Positions 55,546 through 64,000 of a stretch of DNA of 64,000 nucleotides are shown piece after piece. Location: positions 1 through 64,000 of the forward strand of contig JANXOP010000302.1 in assembly GCA_025357755.1 (NCBI GenBank), written 5' to 3'. Numbering within the stretch: the stretch's first letter is position 1; each line of letters begins with the position of its first letter. The position numbers were made by a program, and so were the translations under genes. Below the pieces are notes generated by a model that was not told the origin of the DNA, ran no database searches, and saw only the letters and a list, made by a program, of their open reading frames with translations. This stretch comes from Kofleriaceae bacterium (GTDB lineage: Bacteria > Myxococcota_A > Polyangia > Haliangiales > Haliangiaceae).

Positions 55546-55884
55546 TCAGAACATGCCGGGCATACCCGGCATGCCGCCGAGTCCACCCATCACGGACGAC
55601 ATCTTCTCTTTGCTGACCTCGCGAACCTTCGCGGCCGCGGCGTTGATCGCGGCGGTGACGAGATCTTCGAGCATCCCGATATCGCTCGGGTCGACGACGG
55701 CCTTATCGATCTTGACCCGTACGACATCGAACTGACCGTTGACCGTCGCGGTGACCATGCCGCCGCCGGCTGCCCCTTCACAGGTCATCGCCGCGAGCTC
55801 CTCCTGGACCTTGGCGACGTCACCTTGGAGCTTTTGCGCCTGCTTCATGAGCGCGTTGAGGTCGGGCATTTTACCGTTAGACAT
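55546..55884 (-). CDS. ybaB: YbaB/EbfC nucleoid-associated protein
   Basis: The 112-aa DNA-binding protein has the family core: LNALMKQAQKLQGDVAKVQEELAAM helix, then the GGGMVTATVNGQFDVVRVKID strands, then LEDLVTAAINAAAAKVREVSKEKM helix. A short Met/Gly/Pro tail ends MPGMPGMF. It binds DNA as a dimer. The gene start overlaps the dnaX stop by eight bases, strong evidence for cotranslation. Confidence 0.95.
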   Translation of the reverse strand: MSNGKMPDLNALMKQAQKLQGDVAKVQEELAAMTCEGAAGGGMVTATVNGQFDVVRVKIDKAVVDPSDIGMLEDLVTAAINAAAAKVREVSKEKMSSVMGGLGGMPGMPGMF

Positions 55885-57880
55885 CGGTTTTGATCTCCTT
55901 GATCGAGGCGCCGAAGGTTTGCAGAACGTGTTTCGTGATCGGATGTTCGCGCGCCTCGGACTCGCGCTGCTTGCGGTCCGCGGTGCTGCTCGCCTTGGTC
56001 GATTCGATCATCGACCGCGCAGGCGACGCCTTGGATTGAGTCTCGTCGAGCAGACGGACCTCGACCTTGAGCTTCTGGCCGAGCTCGCCAAGCACGATGC
56101 GGAGCTCGTCGACATTCTTGGTTTCGGCGAGGCTCTCGCCCGCCCAGCGACTCTCGGCATCGTTCGCGAAGCCGATCTCGATCTCGGTCGGCGTCCACTT
56201 GAGGACGCGCGCGAACTCGCAGTACCCGCGCAACGAGATCCGGCGCTGGGTCTCGAGGTAATCGATGACCTTGCTCCAGTTCGCGAGCGCCTCGACCGCG
56301 TTCTCGGGAACGGAGAGGATTGGCTTTGCCGCGACCCCGGTGCCCGGCATCGTCGAGCCCAGTAGGCTCTGCGGGCTCGGGGCGCTTTGCACGCTCTGGG
56401 CTGGCCGCGCGGGCTGAGGGCCCGAGCCACTCGCTGCTTTTTCGAGCGATGCGGGGACCGGACCACTCGGCGCGATCGCCACGGGTGGTGGCGCGGCTTC
56501 GACCGTCGACGTGAAACCTTCCGTACGCCGAGCGGGTGCGAGCGCGGGCGCCGGTTCGGCCGTCGATGTGAAGCCTTCGGTGCGTTTCGGGGGAGCAGGT
56601 GCCGCCGGCGCGGATGCCGCCGGCGCGGGGGCCTTCGGTGCGCCAACACGCGTGCCCGGGGTGGTCGATTTGAGCTCGCCACCACCACCACCGCTCGACG
56701 ACGCGACCGCGCGCACCGCGCCTCTGCCCGCGAGCCGACCTTCGAGCTCGCCGAGCCGCTCGATCAGATCACCGAGCGGAATCAGTGGTTCGATCGTCGC
56801 GACATCGATCAGTGCGCAATCGAGCACGAGGCGCGGTTGCAGCGTCTTACCGAGCTCGTCGCAGCAGCGCAGCATGCGGTCGAACATCTGCTGGACGCGC
56901 GAGCGATCGAGCTGCTTCGCTTCGGCCGCGAGCTCCGCGCGTTCGTCGCTGCTGGATGTATCGACGAGGCCTTCGCGATCGGGCGCGACTTGCAGCACCG
57001 AGAGGTCGCGCAGGTAGCGCACGATCGCGCGCGCGAGCTGGACTTCATCGACACCGCGCTCGATCGCCGCTTCGACCGCCGCCAGCGCCGCCCCTGCATC
57101 GCCGGTGGCGAGCGCCTGGACGAGGGTGCGCGTCAGGGTGCGATCCGCAACGCCGAGGACCTCGGCGACATGCTGCTCGGTGATCTTGGCGTTGCCGACG
57201 TACGAGATGATCTGATCGGACAGCGAGAGCGCATCGCGCACGCTGCCACCCGACTCGCGCACGAGCAGGCCGACCGCACCGGCCTCGATGGCGAGCTCTT
57301 CTTGCTTGAAGATCGAGGTGAGGTGCTGGGCGAGCCGCGAGGTCGGGACGAGCTTGAAATCGTACCGCTGGCAGCGCGACAGGATCGTATTCGGCAGCTT
57401 GTGCGGCTCGGTCGTAGCGAGCACGAACGTGACGTGCGGCGGGGGCTCCTCGAGGGTCTTCAACAGCGCGTTGAACGCCTCGGTCGTGAGCATGTGGACT
57501 TCGTCGATGACGTAGACCTTCTTCTTGAGCATCGCGGGCTGGTAGCGCACCGCTTCGGTGAGCTCGCGAATCGCATCGATGCCGCGATTGGACGCGCCAT
57601 CCATCTCTTGATAGTCCGGCGCGCTGCCGTTCTGAATGCTCACGCACGCTTCGCATTTGCCGCACGGCTCGCCATCGGTCGAGACCAGGCAGTTGAGGGC
57701 CTTGCCGACGATGCGAGCCACGGTGGTCTTACCGCAGCCGCGCGGGCCGCAGAACAAGAACGCGTGGTGCACGCGGCCGCTAACGAACGCGTTCGCGAGG
57801 GTCCGCGTGACGTGGTCTTGACCGACGACCTCCGAGAACGTCGTCGGGCGGTATTTGCGTGCGAGTACGAGATAGGACAT
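55877..57880 (-). CDS. dnaX: DNA polymerase III gamma/tau subunit
   Basis: DnaX is the AAA+ motor of the clamp loader. The 667-aa product shows Walker A GPRGCGKTTVARI (45-57), a zinc module (CGKCEAC), Walker B VIDEVHML, sensor LSRCQRYDF and the lid, all within ~370 residues. After that come a Pro/Ala/Ser-rich linker (with a repeated TEGFTSTAEPAP-like stretch) and a C-terminal tau-like domain from about 545 (NWSKVIDYLETQRRISLRGYCEF). No A-rich frameshift site is obvious, so a short gamma form is not predicted from sequence. ybaB and recR follow. Confidence 0.97.
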   Translation of the reverse strand: MSYLVLARKYRPTTFSEVVGQDHVTRTLANAFVSGRVHHAFLFCGPRGCGKTTVARIVGKALNCLVSTDGEPCGKCEACVSIQNGSAPDYQEMDGASNRGIDAIRELTEAVRYQPAMLKKKVYVIDEVHMLTTEAFNALLKTLEEPPPHVTFVLATTEPHKLPNTILSRCQRYDFKLVPTSRLAQHLTSIFKQEELAIEAGAVGLLVRESGGSVRDALSLSDQIISYVGNAKITEQHVAEVLGVADRTLTRTLVQALATGDAGAALAAVEAAIERGVDEVQLARAIVRYLRDLSVLQVAPDREGLVDTSSSDERAELAAEAKQLDRSRVQQMFDRMLRCCDELGKTLQPRLVLDCALIDVATIEPLIPLGDLIERLGELEGRLAGRGAVRAVASSSGGGGGELKSTTPGTRVGAPKAPAPAASAPAAPAPPKRTEGFTSTAEPAPALAPARRTEGFTSTVEAAPPPVAIAPSGPVPASLEKAASGSGPQPARPAQSVQSAPSPQSLLGSTMPGTGVAAKPILSVPENAVEALANWSKVIDYLETQRRISLRGYCEFARVLKWTPTEIEIGFANDAESRWAGESLAETKNVDELRIVLGELGQKLKVEVRLLDETQSKASPARSMIESTKASSTADRKQRESEAREHPITKHVLQTFGASIKEIKTDV

Positions 57881-57942
57881 GCGGCGTCAGGCCAATCAGG
57901 AACAACCAGGAGCGGTCAGGACTATACCCGGTGACCCTGTCG

Positions 57943-58839
57943 CTACAACGACAGGGTCTCGCAGATCTTCTTCGCGGTATTGACGACCTTGTCACGTAGA
58001 TCGGGACCGAGCGCGGTCGAATCTTTGTCTTTGTAGAGCGAGCCCGAGCACGTGAGGCGCTTGCCGCCGTAGGTCACGAGCATGCGAAATGCGGGGTTGC
58101 CCTCGACGTCGGTGCCTTCGAGGTACCACGCCGCTCCGCGCTGCCGATCGAGGGTGACCTCGAGCTGCTTCTGTTCGGCGAGGAATTTCTTGTAGAGCTC
58201 GCGATCGGTCGGCGCGTTCGGCAGGTCGTAGCCGTAGTGGAATAGGAACACGCGTTGCTCGGTCGAGCTCGGCACCTTGAGCACGAACGAGATCGTGCCG
58301 GCCGTCTCGAAATCACGATCCCAGTTGGGCTCGAGATCGAGCTTGATCGCACCGAGTGAAGGACCCGGATCGACATGCGCGCGCTTCGGCGACGGCGGCT
58401 GCGGACCCGGACCGTGCGACACGATCGGCTCGGGCACCGAGTTGTGGTTCGTGTCGGTCTTCGGATCGATCTTCGATCCCGCGACCGGAATGCCGGTCTT
58501 CGGATCGACCTCGGTAACCTGGGGTTTGACGTCGGGCGCTTTCACGTCCGGCGCTTTCACGTCGGGCGCTTTCACGTCCGGCGCTTTCACGTCGGGTGAC
58601 TTCACGTCCGAGCCTGCTACGACGGCCGCCGCCGATCCCGCGAGCGCTGCTGATCCCGCGGGCGCTGCCGATCCCGCGGGCGCTGCCGATCCCGCTGCGA
58701 GCTCCGCTGACAAGCTCGCCGAAAAGCCGCTGCCCTTCTTGGGCGCAGCTGAACCACCGCTACCGACCGGATCGGTGCCGCCACCGCCGGTGATCGACGT
58801 GCAGGCCCCGAACAATACGAGTGCAATCGCGAGCTTCAC
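57943..58839 (-). CDS. Repeat-bearing lipoprotein
   Basis: The 298-aa protein has a lipoprotein signal (KLAIALVLFGACTS, lipid Cys 12). The next ~90 residues are repeats: AAPAGS-type units, then PDVKA pentapeptides. The C-terminal ~150 residues are folded (IKLDLEPNWDRDFETAGTISFVLKVPSSTEQRVFLFHYGYDLP) and contain two Cys (LTCSG, KKICETL). No family recognised. It lies between the SRP RNA terminator and dnaX, minus strand throughout. Confidence 0.78.
   Translation of the reverse strand: MKLAIALVLFGACTSITGGGGTDPVGSGGSAAPKKGSGFSASLSAELAAGSAAPAGSAAPAGSAALAGSAAAVVAGSDVKSPDVKAPDVKAPDVKAPDVKAPDVKPQVTEVDPKTGIPVAGSKIDPKTDTNHNSVPEPIVSHGPGPQPPSPKRAHVDPGPSLGAIKLDLEPNWDRDFETAGTISFVLKVPSSTEQRVFLFHYGYDLPNAPTDRELYKKFLAEQKQLEVTLDRQRGAAWYLEGTDVEGNPAFRMLVTYGGKRLTCSGSLYKDKDSTALGPDLRDKVVNTAKKICETLSL
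58531..58605. repeat. 15-bp tandem repeat x5 encoding PDVKA
   Basis: Five near-exact 15-base copies (GTCSGGCGCTTTCAC pattern on the plus strand) within the lipoprotein gene at 57943-58839. The last copy has two differences. A second, 18-bp repeat encoding AAPAGS units follows at about 58636-58700. Confidence 0.88.
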
Positions 58840-58874
58840 GCTCGTTCAGTGATAGCAGACGCTGCACTCTGCCG

Positions 58875-58913
58875 AAAAGAGTTCGAGCGACGATCGGTTA
58901 GAATCGTCGCTCG
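58875..58913 (-). terminator. Intrinsic terminator after the SRP RNA
   Basis: CGAGCGACGAT (58884-58894 on the plus strand) pairs with ATCGTCGCTCG (58903-58913), an 11-bp stem with an 8-base loop. On the minus strand it is followed by AACTCTTTTC. It ends the tRNA-tadA-SRP RNA transcript about 20 bases after the RNA. Confidence 0.85.
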
Positions 58914-58929
58914 GCGCTTGCGCGGCTTA

Positions 58930-59018
<89 letters not shown>

Positions 59019-59050
59019 AAAACACGGTCAGGCAAGTGGGTTAGCAGCGG

Positions 59051-59135
<85 letters not shown>

Positions 59136-59161
59136 CGAGACTACTTCAGCAGGGCAAATTG

Positions 59162-59244
59162 CGGAGGAGGAGGGATTTGAACCCCCGTTGCTTGCGCAAA
59201 TCTGATTTCGAATCAGACACCATCGGCCACTCGGACACTCCTCC
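59162..59244 (-). tRNA. tRNA-Ser(CGA)
   Basis: The 83-nt gene has acceptor GGAGGAG/CTCCTCC, anticodon stem TCTGA/TCAGA with loop TTCGAAA, a long variable arm and T arm GGGGTTCAAATCCC. It reads UCG. It begins four bases after the tadA stop, so it must be cut out of the tadA mRNA. Confidence 0.96.
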
Positions 59245-59248
59245 AAAC

Positions 59249-59713
59249 TTAAGAACCATAGCTCGGTCCTTTTCGCAGCTCTGCGAAGAACTGCTTCAAC
59301 AACTCTGCGCATTCTACCGCGCGAACCTCACCGAGCACCTCGATCCGATGATTGAGGCGGGGGTCGGTCGGAATCTCGTACAGCGACTGCACCGCGCCGG
59401 CTTTCGGATTCAGACATCCGAACACGAGCCGCTTGATCCGAGCGTTGACGAGCGCACCAGCGCACATCGGGCAGGGCTCTTGGGTCACGTATAACGTGCC
59501 TTCGATCCTCCAGTGCTTGGTGGTTTGCGATGCATCTCGAAGAGCGACGACCTCGGCGTGCGCCGTGGGATCGTGATCGAGCTCGCGACGATTACGGCCC
59601 CGCCCAATCACCACTCCATCGAGGACAATGATGGCTCCGACCGGCACATCCCCCTGTGCCGAGGCGGCGCGCGCTTCCTCGATTGCGTGGGTCATCCATT
59701 CTTCATCAGTCAT
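59249..59713 (-). CDS. tadA: TadA, tRNA(Arg) adenosine-34 deaminase
   Basis: TadA makes inosine at position 34 of tRNA-Arg(ACG), so that one tRNA reads CGU, CGC and CGA. The 154-aa protein has the zinc/catalytic HAEV (His52, Glu54) and PCPMCAGA (Cys81, Cys84), and GDVPVGAIIV. It is 17 bases from the 3' end of the tRNA-Arg(ACG) gene, on the same strand, and sits between tRNA genes, so it is made from a transcript that also carries its own substrate. Its 5' leader after tRNA processing would be very short (about 17 nt, AT-rich, no clear ribosome site). Confidence 0.95.
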   Translation of the reverse strand: MTDEEWMTHAIEEARAASAQGDVPVGAIIVLDGVVIGRGRNRRELDHDPTAHAEVVALRDASQTTKHWRIEGTLYVTQEPCPMCAGALVNARIKRLVFGCLNPKAGAVQSLYEIPTDPRLNHRIEVLGEVRAVECAELLKQFFAELRKGPSYGS

Positions 59714-59730
59714 AACAAACAAAATTCGGG

Positions 59731-59803
59731 TGGTACCGACAGGGCTCGAACCTGTAACCCCCGGCTTCGTAGGCCGGTGCTCTATCCATTGAGCTACGGA
59801 ACC
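59731..59803 (-). tRNA. tRNA-Arg(ACG)
   Basis: The 73-nt gene has acceptor GGTTCCG/CGGTACC, D arm GCTCAATGGATAGAGC, anticodon loop CTACGAA and T arm ACAGGTTCGAGCCCTGT. Discriminator is A. A34 is the TadA substrate. The 3' CCA is not encoded. It directly precedes tadA. Confidence 0.96.
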
Positions 59804-59834
59804 AAAAACTACTACCCGCTTACGTAACTACTGG

Positions 59835-59925
<91 letters not shown>

Positions 59926-59980
59926 AAAATGGGCCCAACAGGGCATCGGACAACTGGTTTGCCAAGAAAACGTAGTTGGC

Positions 59981-60017
59981 GCGGGACGCCTTCTTCCGAG
60001 GAAGAACGACGTCCCGC
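59981..60017. other. Long nested hairpin between two tRNA-Ser genes
   Basis: GCGGGACG (59981-59988) pairs with CGTCCCGC (60010-60017), and inside it TTCTTCC (59991-59997) pairs with GGAAGAA, with small asymmetric bulges. It lies in the 133-base spacer 59926-60058. No U-run follows on either strand, so it is more likely a processing or stability structure than a terminator. Confidence 0.6.
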
Positions 60018-60056
60018 CCATGACCACTTGCGTGACACTATTCGATTATCAGACCG

Positions 60057-60141
<85 letters not shown>

Positions 60142-60166
60142 AGGCAGACCAAGAGGCAGGGGCGTA

Positions 60167-60194
60167 TTTATAGGGATCGGATTTGGGTTGTAAA
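60167..60194 (-). promoter_or_regulatory. Sigma-70-like promoter of the tRNA-Ser/tadA/SRP RNA operon
   Basis: On the minus strand TTTACA (60194-60189) and TATAAA (60172-60167) are separated by 16 bases; each matches the -35 and -10 consensus in five of six positions. It lies between the stop of the lipoprotein gene (60211) and tRNA-Ser(TGA) (60141), so it gives the stable RNAs their own strong start, independent of serS. Confidence 0.75.
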
Positions 60195-60210
60195 GGAGGA
60201 ACTAGGTCTT

Positions 60211-61331
60211 TCAGCCATGGGGGCAGCGGATCGACCAACGTGTCGACCGTGTCGAGCGTTCAGCCCACTCTGGCGGCGATAGGTCGAGCCGGTCCTCCAC
60301 GCGCTGGAGGTGGAGCGAGTCTCCGAGCGCCGCCGGGCTGCGCAGGATCGAGTACGGCGGGGCGTCGAGCTCGAGCTCGGTCGGGCAGCGGCCCTGACGG
60401 ACGATTTCGGTATGGATCCGGAGCGCGGCGAGCCGGGCGACGTCGGTCCCGATCGACCGGGCCGAGTCGGCGACGAGCAGGCGTGCGCGGTGTTCCGGCA
60501 GCTGGGTCAGGAGCTCGCTGCGTAGCGCGCCCCGATCCTCCCCACGGCGCAACCGCAGCGCTAGCTGCTTGGAGTCGAGCCGAGGAGACACAGGAGCCCG
60601 GCGCGCGAGCTGCGTCGCGCAGATGGCGAGCGGCGCGGTCGGTGGGCACTCCGCGGCGTCCGCGATCGCCCAGGCAGCGCCGAGCGCGAACATGACGCCG
60701 GCTTCATCCCGGGGATCGCCGAAGTGGTCACCGCGGTACGGTCGCGACTCGAGCTCTTCGCGGGCACCTTCGAGCGCCTCGGCGTAGGGTGGCACGCTCG
60801 CGATCAGGGGGTCGAGCATCTCGCCGAACGCCGCCGCTTGGTCGGGGGTGAGCTTCGCGACGATCGGATCGAGCGTCGCGCCAACGATCGACCTCACTTC
60901 GCTCGCGCTCGGCGCGAGCCAGCGGGGGACGTGACCGCGACCGAGGTCTTGATACAGCTGCAAGGTCCGAGCGCCGAGCGTGACCGCGTGCATCGGATCG
61001 GTCGAGGCGAGCTCGATGATGCGATGCTCGAGCAGCTCCATCGCTCGGAGTGTGCGCTGCGGATTCTCGGGCGGTGCGCGCACGCCGATCTGATACGGAG
61101 AGCAGCCAGGCGGATGCGCGGCGACCAACGTCTCGAGGGCCTTCGTCTCGAGCGTGGCGCCCTCGATCGCGGCGACGAGGTCGGGCGAGCAATGCTGCTT
61201 GGCGTTCGCGGCGAGCCGCATCGCGAGATCTTTTTGGTACGCGGCGAGCTCGTCGTCGCTGAACAACCGCGGCGCCGGCTTCGGCTGGCACGCGACCATC
61301 GCGCAGGCCCACGCGACGAGCCGCGCGCGCT

Positions 61332-61335
<4 letters not shown>
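60211..61335 (-). CDS. Lipoprotein, unknown
   Basis: From GTG 61335 (overlapping the serS stop, GTGA) the 374-aa product has a lipoprotein signal ([16 protein letters not shown], lipid Cys 17 in MVAC). The mature protein is helical ([31 protein letters not shown]) with scattered Cys ([30 protein letters not shown]). No family recognised. Coupling to serS is by position; a functional link to serylation is not implied. Confidence 0.75.
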
Positions 61336-62612
<1,277 letters not shown>

Positions 62613-62741
62613 TGGGAACCTTAATAAAGACTGGGAGTTGGGTTGGGACCCTACCGTGCGGTTAACCAGTCTGGCAAGGCTGGGGTCAATTCCATCGTGG
62701 ACATCATTTCGCTGCGTCCTGCCGCGCTCCTCGCGACCGCG

Positions 62742-63296
62742 ATGACCGAGACGATGGACCCCGATCACGAGCTGGTCGCGCGCTTCCGCGCCGGTGATCG
62801 CAGCGCGTTCGACGTGCTGGTCCGCAGCCATCAAAAGGGCGTGTGGCGGATGGTTCGCCGCTACATCAAGAGCGACGCCGACGCGGCCGACGTCACCCAG
62901 CAGGTGTTCGTCCGCGCGTTCAAAGGCCTCGTGACGTTTCGTGGCGCCTCGTCCGTGAAGAGCTGGTTGTTCCGGATCGCCATCAACTGTTCGCTGTCGT
63001 GGATCCGCGATCACCGCCGCGAACAGCCGGGCGAGCTGCCGGTCGATGACTCAGCACTCACCCAGGAGCCTCTGGGCATCGCGAACATCAGCGGTGATCA
63101 GGAAGGCGATCGGTTGCGTGCCGCGATCGCGCAGCTGCCACCGAAACAGAAGCTCGTGCTCGAGCTGCGCGTCTTCGACGATCTACCGTTCAAAGATGTC
63201 GCCGAGCTCGCGGACTGCAGCGAGAACACGGCGAAGGTCAATTTTCACTACGCGGTGAAGCGCCTGCGTGAAATCCTGGGGGTGACCCGTGAATGA
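62742..63296 (+). CDS. ECF-type RNA polymerase sigma factor
   Basis: The 184-aa sigma factor has region 2 ([51 protein letters not shown], a run of typical residues across about 6-56) and region 4 ([44 protein letters not shown]). It guides RNA polymerase to its own promoter set. ATG 62742 was chosen; GTG 62697 would add 15 residues. The next gene overlaps its stop and is probably the anti-sigma factor, so the sigma is likely held inactive until a signal arrives. Confidence 0.9.
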   Translation: MTETMDPDHELVARFRAGDRSAFDVLVRSHQKGVWRMVRRYIKSDADAADVTQQVFVRAFKGLVTFRGASSVKSWLFRIAINCSLSWIRDHRREQPGELPVDDSALTQEPLGIANISGDQEGDRLRAAIAQLPPKQKLVLELRVFDDLPFKDVAELADCSENTAKVNFHYAVKRLREILGVTRE

Positions 63297-63921
63297 TCGC
63301 GATCTGATCAGCGCCTACCTCGACGGCGTCGGCGAGCTCACCCCGCACGAGCGCCGGCGCGTCGAAGCGCTGTTGCGCGACGAGCCCGACGCCGCCGCCG
63401 AGGCGAAGGCGGCGACGTCGCTGATCGCTCGGTTGCGCGCGCTGCCGACCGAGGGCGCGGAGCCCGATTGGTCGGCGCTCGAGCGCGAGATCCGGATCGC
63501 GGTCGGCCCGCAGGTGCCGAGTGGGTGGCGGCGACCGTGGTTGCGGTGGCTGCTCCCGGTCGGCGCACTCGCGGTCGGCGCCGCGATCGTGATGCTGATC
63601 GCGCAGCCGGCTCGCCCGGTCAGCGCACCCGCACCCGTCGCCGAGCGCACGCCCGTGGCGGCCCCGACGGTCCCGACGCTCCCGGCAGTCGGCGAAGAGC
63701 ACGCGCCTGCCGCCGCGTTGTGGCTCGATGGCGAAGCGGTCGAGGTCGGCGATGTCGATCCGAGCGCGCTCATCGAGGATGACGGCTCGGGTGAGGCGCT
63801 CGCTGATGACAGCGCGCTCTTGCCGGCTTCGAATCTCGATTGGATCGATTCTCTCGACGACCATGCCCTCGATCGCGCCGAAGCGTGGTTGGATCACAAG
63901 AAGGGTCACAAGAAGGGATGA
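63289..63921 (+). CDS. Probable membrane anti-sigma factor
   Basis: The 210-aa protein (GTG start overlapping the sigma stop) has an N-terminal cytosolic helix bundle (RDLISAYLDGVGELTPHERRRVEALL) of anti-sigma type, one membrane helix (about 84-105, WLLPVGALAVGAAIVMLIA) and an extracytoplasmic Ala/Pro-rich then acidic region. The zinc-binding HxxxCxxC of ZAS anti-sigmas is absent, so it would be a non-zinc variant. The tail ends HKKGHKKG. Assignment rests mostly on position and layout. Confidence 0.75.
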   Translation: MNDRDLISAYLDGVGELTPHERRRVEALLRDEPDAAAEAKAATSLIARLRALPTEGAEPDWSALEREIRIAVGPQVPSGWRRPWLRWLLPVGALAVGAAIVMLIAQPARPVSAPAPVAERTPVAAPTVPTLPAVGEEHAPAAALWLDGEAVEVGDVDPSALIEDDGSGEALADDSALLPASNLDWIDSLDDHALDRAEAWLDHKKGHKKG

Positions 63922-64000
63922 AGTCTCGGTTCCTCGCGCTCGTCTTGGTCGGCGCCTTCACGGGCGCCTTTACGGGCACCTTCACGGGCGATACTGGGTT
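63918..64000 (+). CDS. Secreted protein, N-terminal part only
   Basis: ATG 63918 overlaps the previous stop (ATGA). The visible 27 residues are a signal peptide (SRFLALVLVGAFTGAFTG) made partly of a 12-bp repeat. The gene runs out of the window. It is probably the third gene of the sigma operon and may be an effector or sensor protein of that system. Confidence 0.6.
   Translation, partial: MKSRFLALVLVGAFTGAFTGTFTGDTG
63951..63986 (+). repeat. 12-bp tandem repeat x3 in a signal peptide
   Basis: Three near-exact 12-base units (GGCGCCTTCACG and variants) encode GAFT/GTFT in the signal peptide of the truncated last gene. Frame is kept. Confidence 0.85.

Noticed and set aside
60193-60200. AAGGAGGA ribosome-site-like sequence on the plus strand
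   Set aside because: No plausible plus-strand gene follows; it lies within the promoter region of the minus-strand tRNA operon.

Overview
The window is a GC-rich, gene-dense stretch of a bacterial chromosome, probably from a myxobacterium (Myxococcota), perhaps near the Haliangium/Kofleriaceae group. The evidence is a canonical mglB-mglA pair (159 and 195 codons, with the MglA P-loop signature), a Ser/Thr kinase fused to a C-terminal propeller-like region, many lipoproteins and low-complexity secreted proteins, an AAA+ sigma-54 activator, and heavy use of GTG starts with 4-base ATGA/GTGA overlaps. The placement is inferred from gene content only.

Layout. 1-14.4 kb is the end of a division and cell-wall (dcw) cluster: murG (cut by the window edge), murC, murB, an unknown 150-aa protein, ddl, two or three secreted proteins, ftsQ, ftsA and finally ftsZ. 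Between ftsA and ftsZ lie two opposite-strand lipoprotein genes, one a catalytically dead M16 peptidase homologue, and a decayed small gene. 14.4-28.7 kb is mostly plus strand: a periplasmic metallo-beta-lactamase-fold protein, xseA overlapped with a degenerate receiver/GGDEF-like protein that carries a 15-copy pentapeptide repeat, aroE, two barrel-like envelope proteins, the kinase and cysS. 28.7-37.5 kb holds a proline-rich protein, murI, an HD protein resembling the back half of a CCA-adding enzyme, a frameshifted threonine/serine-exporter-like gene, an RNase E/G gene and a PTPS-family gene. 37.7-50.5 kb holds a membrane-anchored subtilase with a polytopic tail, a double cyclic-nucleotide-binding protein, a zinc-ribbon membrane protein, an MpaA-like M14 peptidase, the sigma-54 activator, an epimerase, thiD, a glutaryl-CoA-dehydrogenase-like gene and a soluble lytic transglycosylase.

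50.5-62.6 kb is all minus strand and is the most distinctive part. Transcription runs serS, lipoprotein, a strong-looking promoter, tRNA-Ser(TGA), tRNA-Ser(GCT), tRNA-Arg(ACG), tadA, tRNA-Ser(CGA), tRNA-Ser(GGA), SRP 4.5S RNA, terminator, then a lipoprotein, dnaX, ybaB/ebfC, recR, mglB, mglA and a PqqD-like/HlyD-like fusion. All four serine tRNA isoacceptors, seryl-tRNA synthetase, the A34 deaminase with its own substrate tRNA, and the SRP RNA therefore sit within about 3.7 kb. The window ends (62.7-64.0 kb) with a divergent ECF sigma factor, a probable anti-sigma factor and a truncated secreted protein.

Two genes (the thrE-like gene and the remnant after ftsA) show frameshifts that may be real decay or assembly indels. 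No insertion sequence, prophage or CRISPR array was seen.
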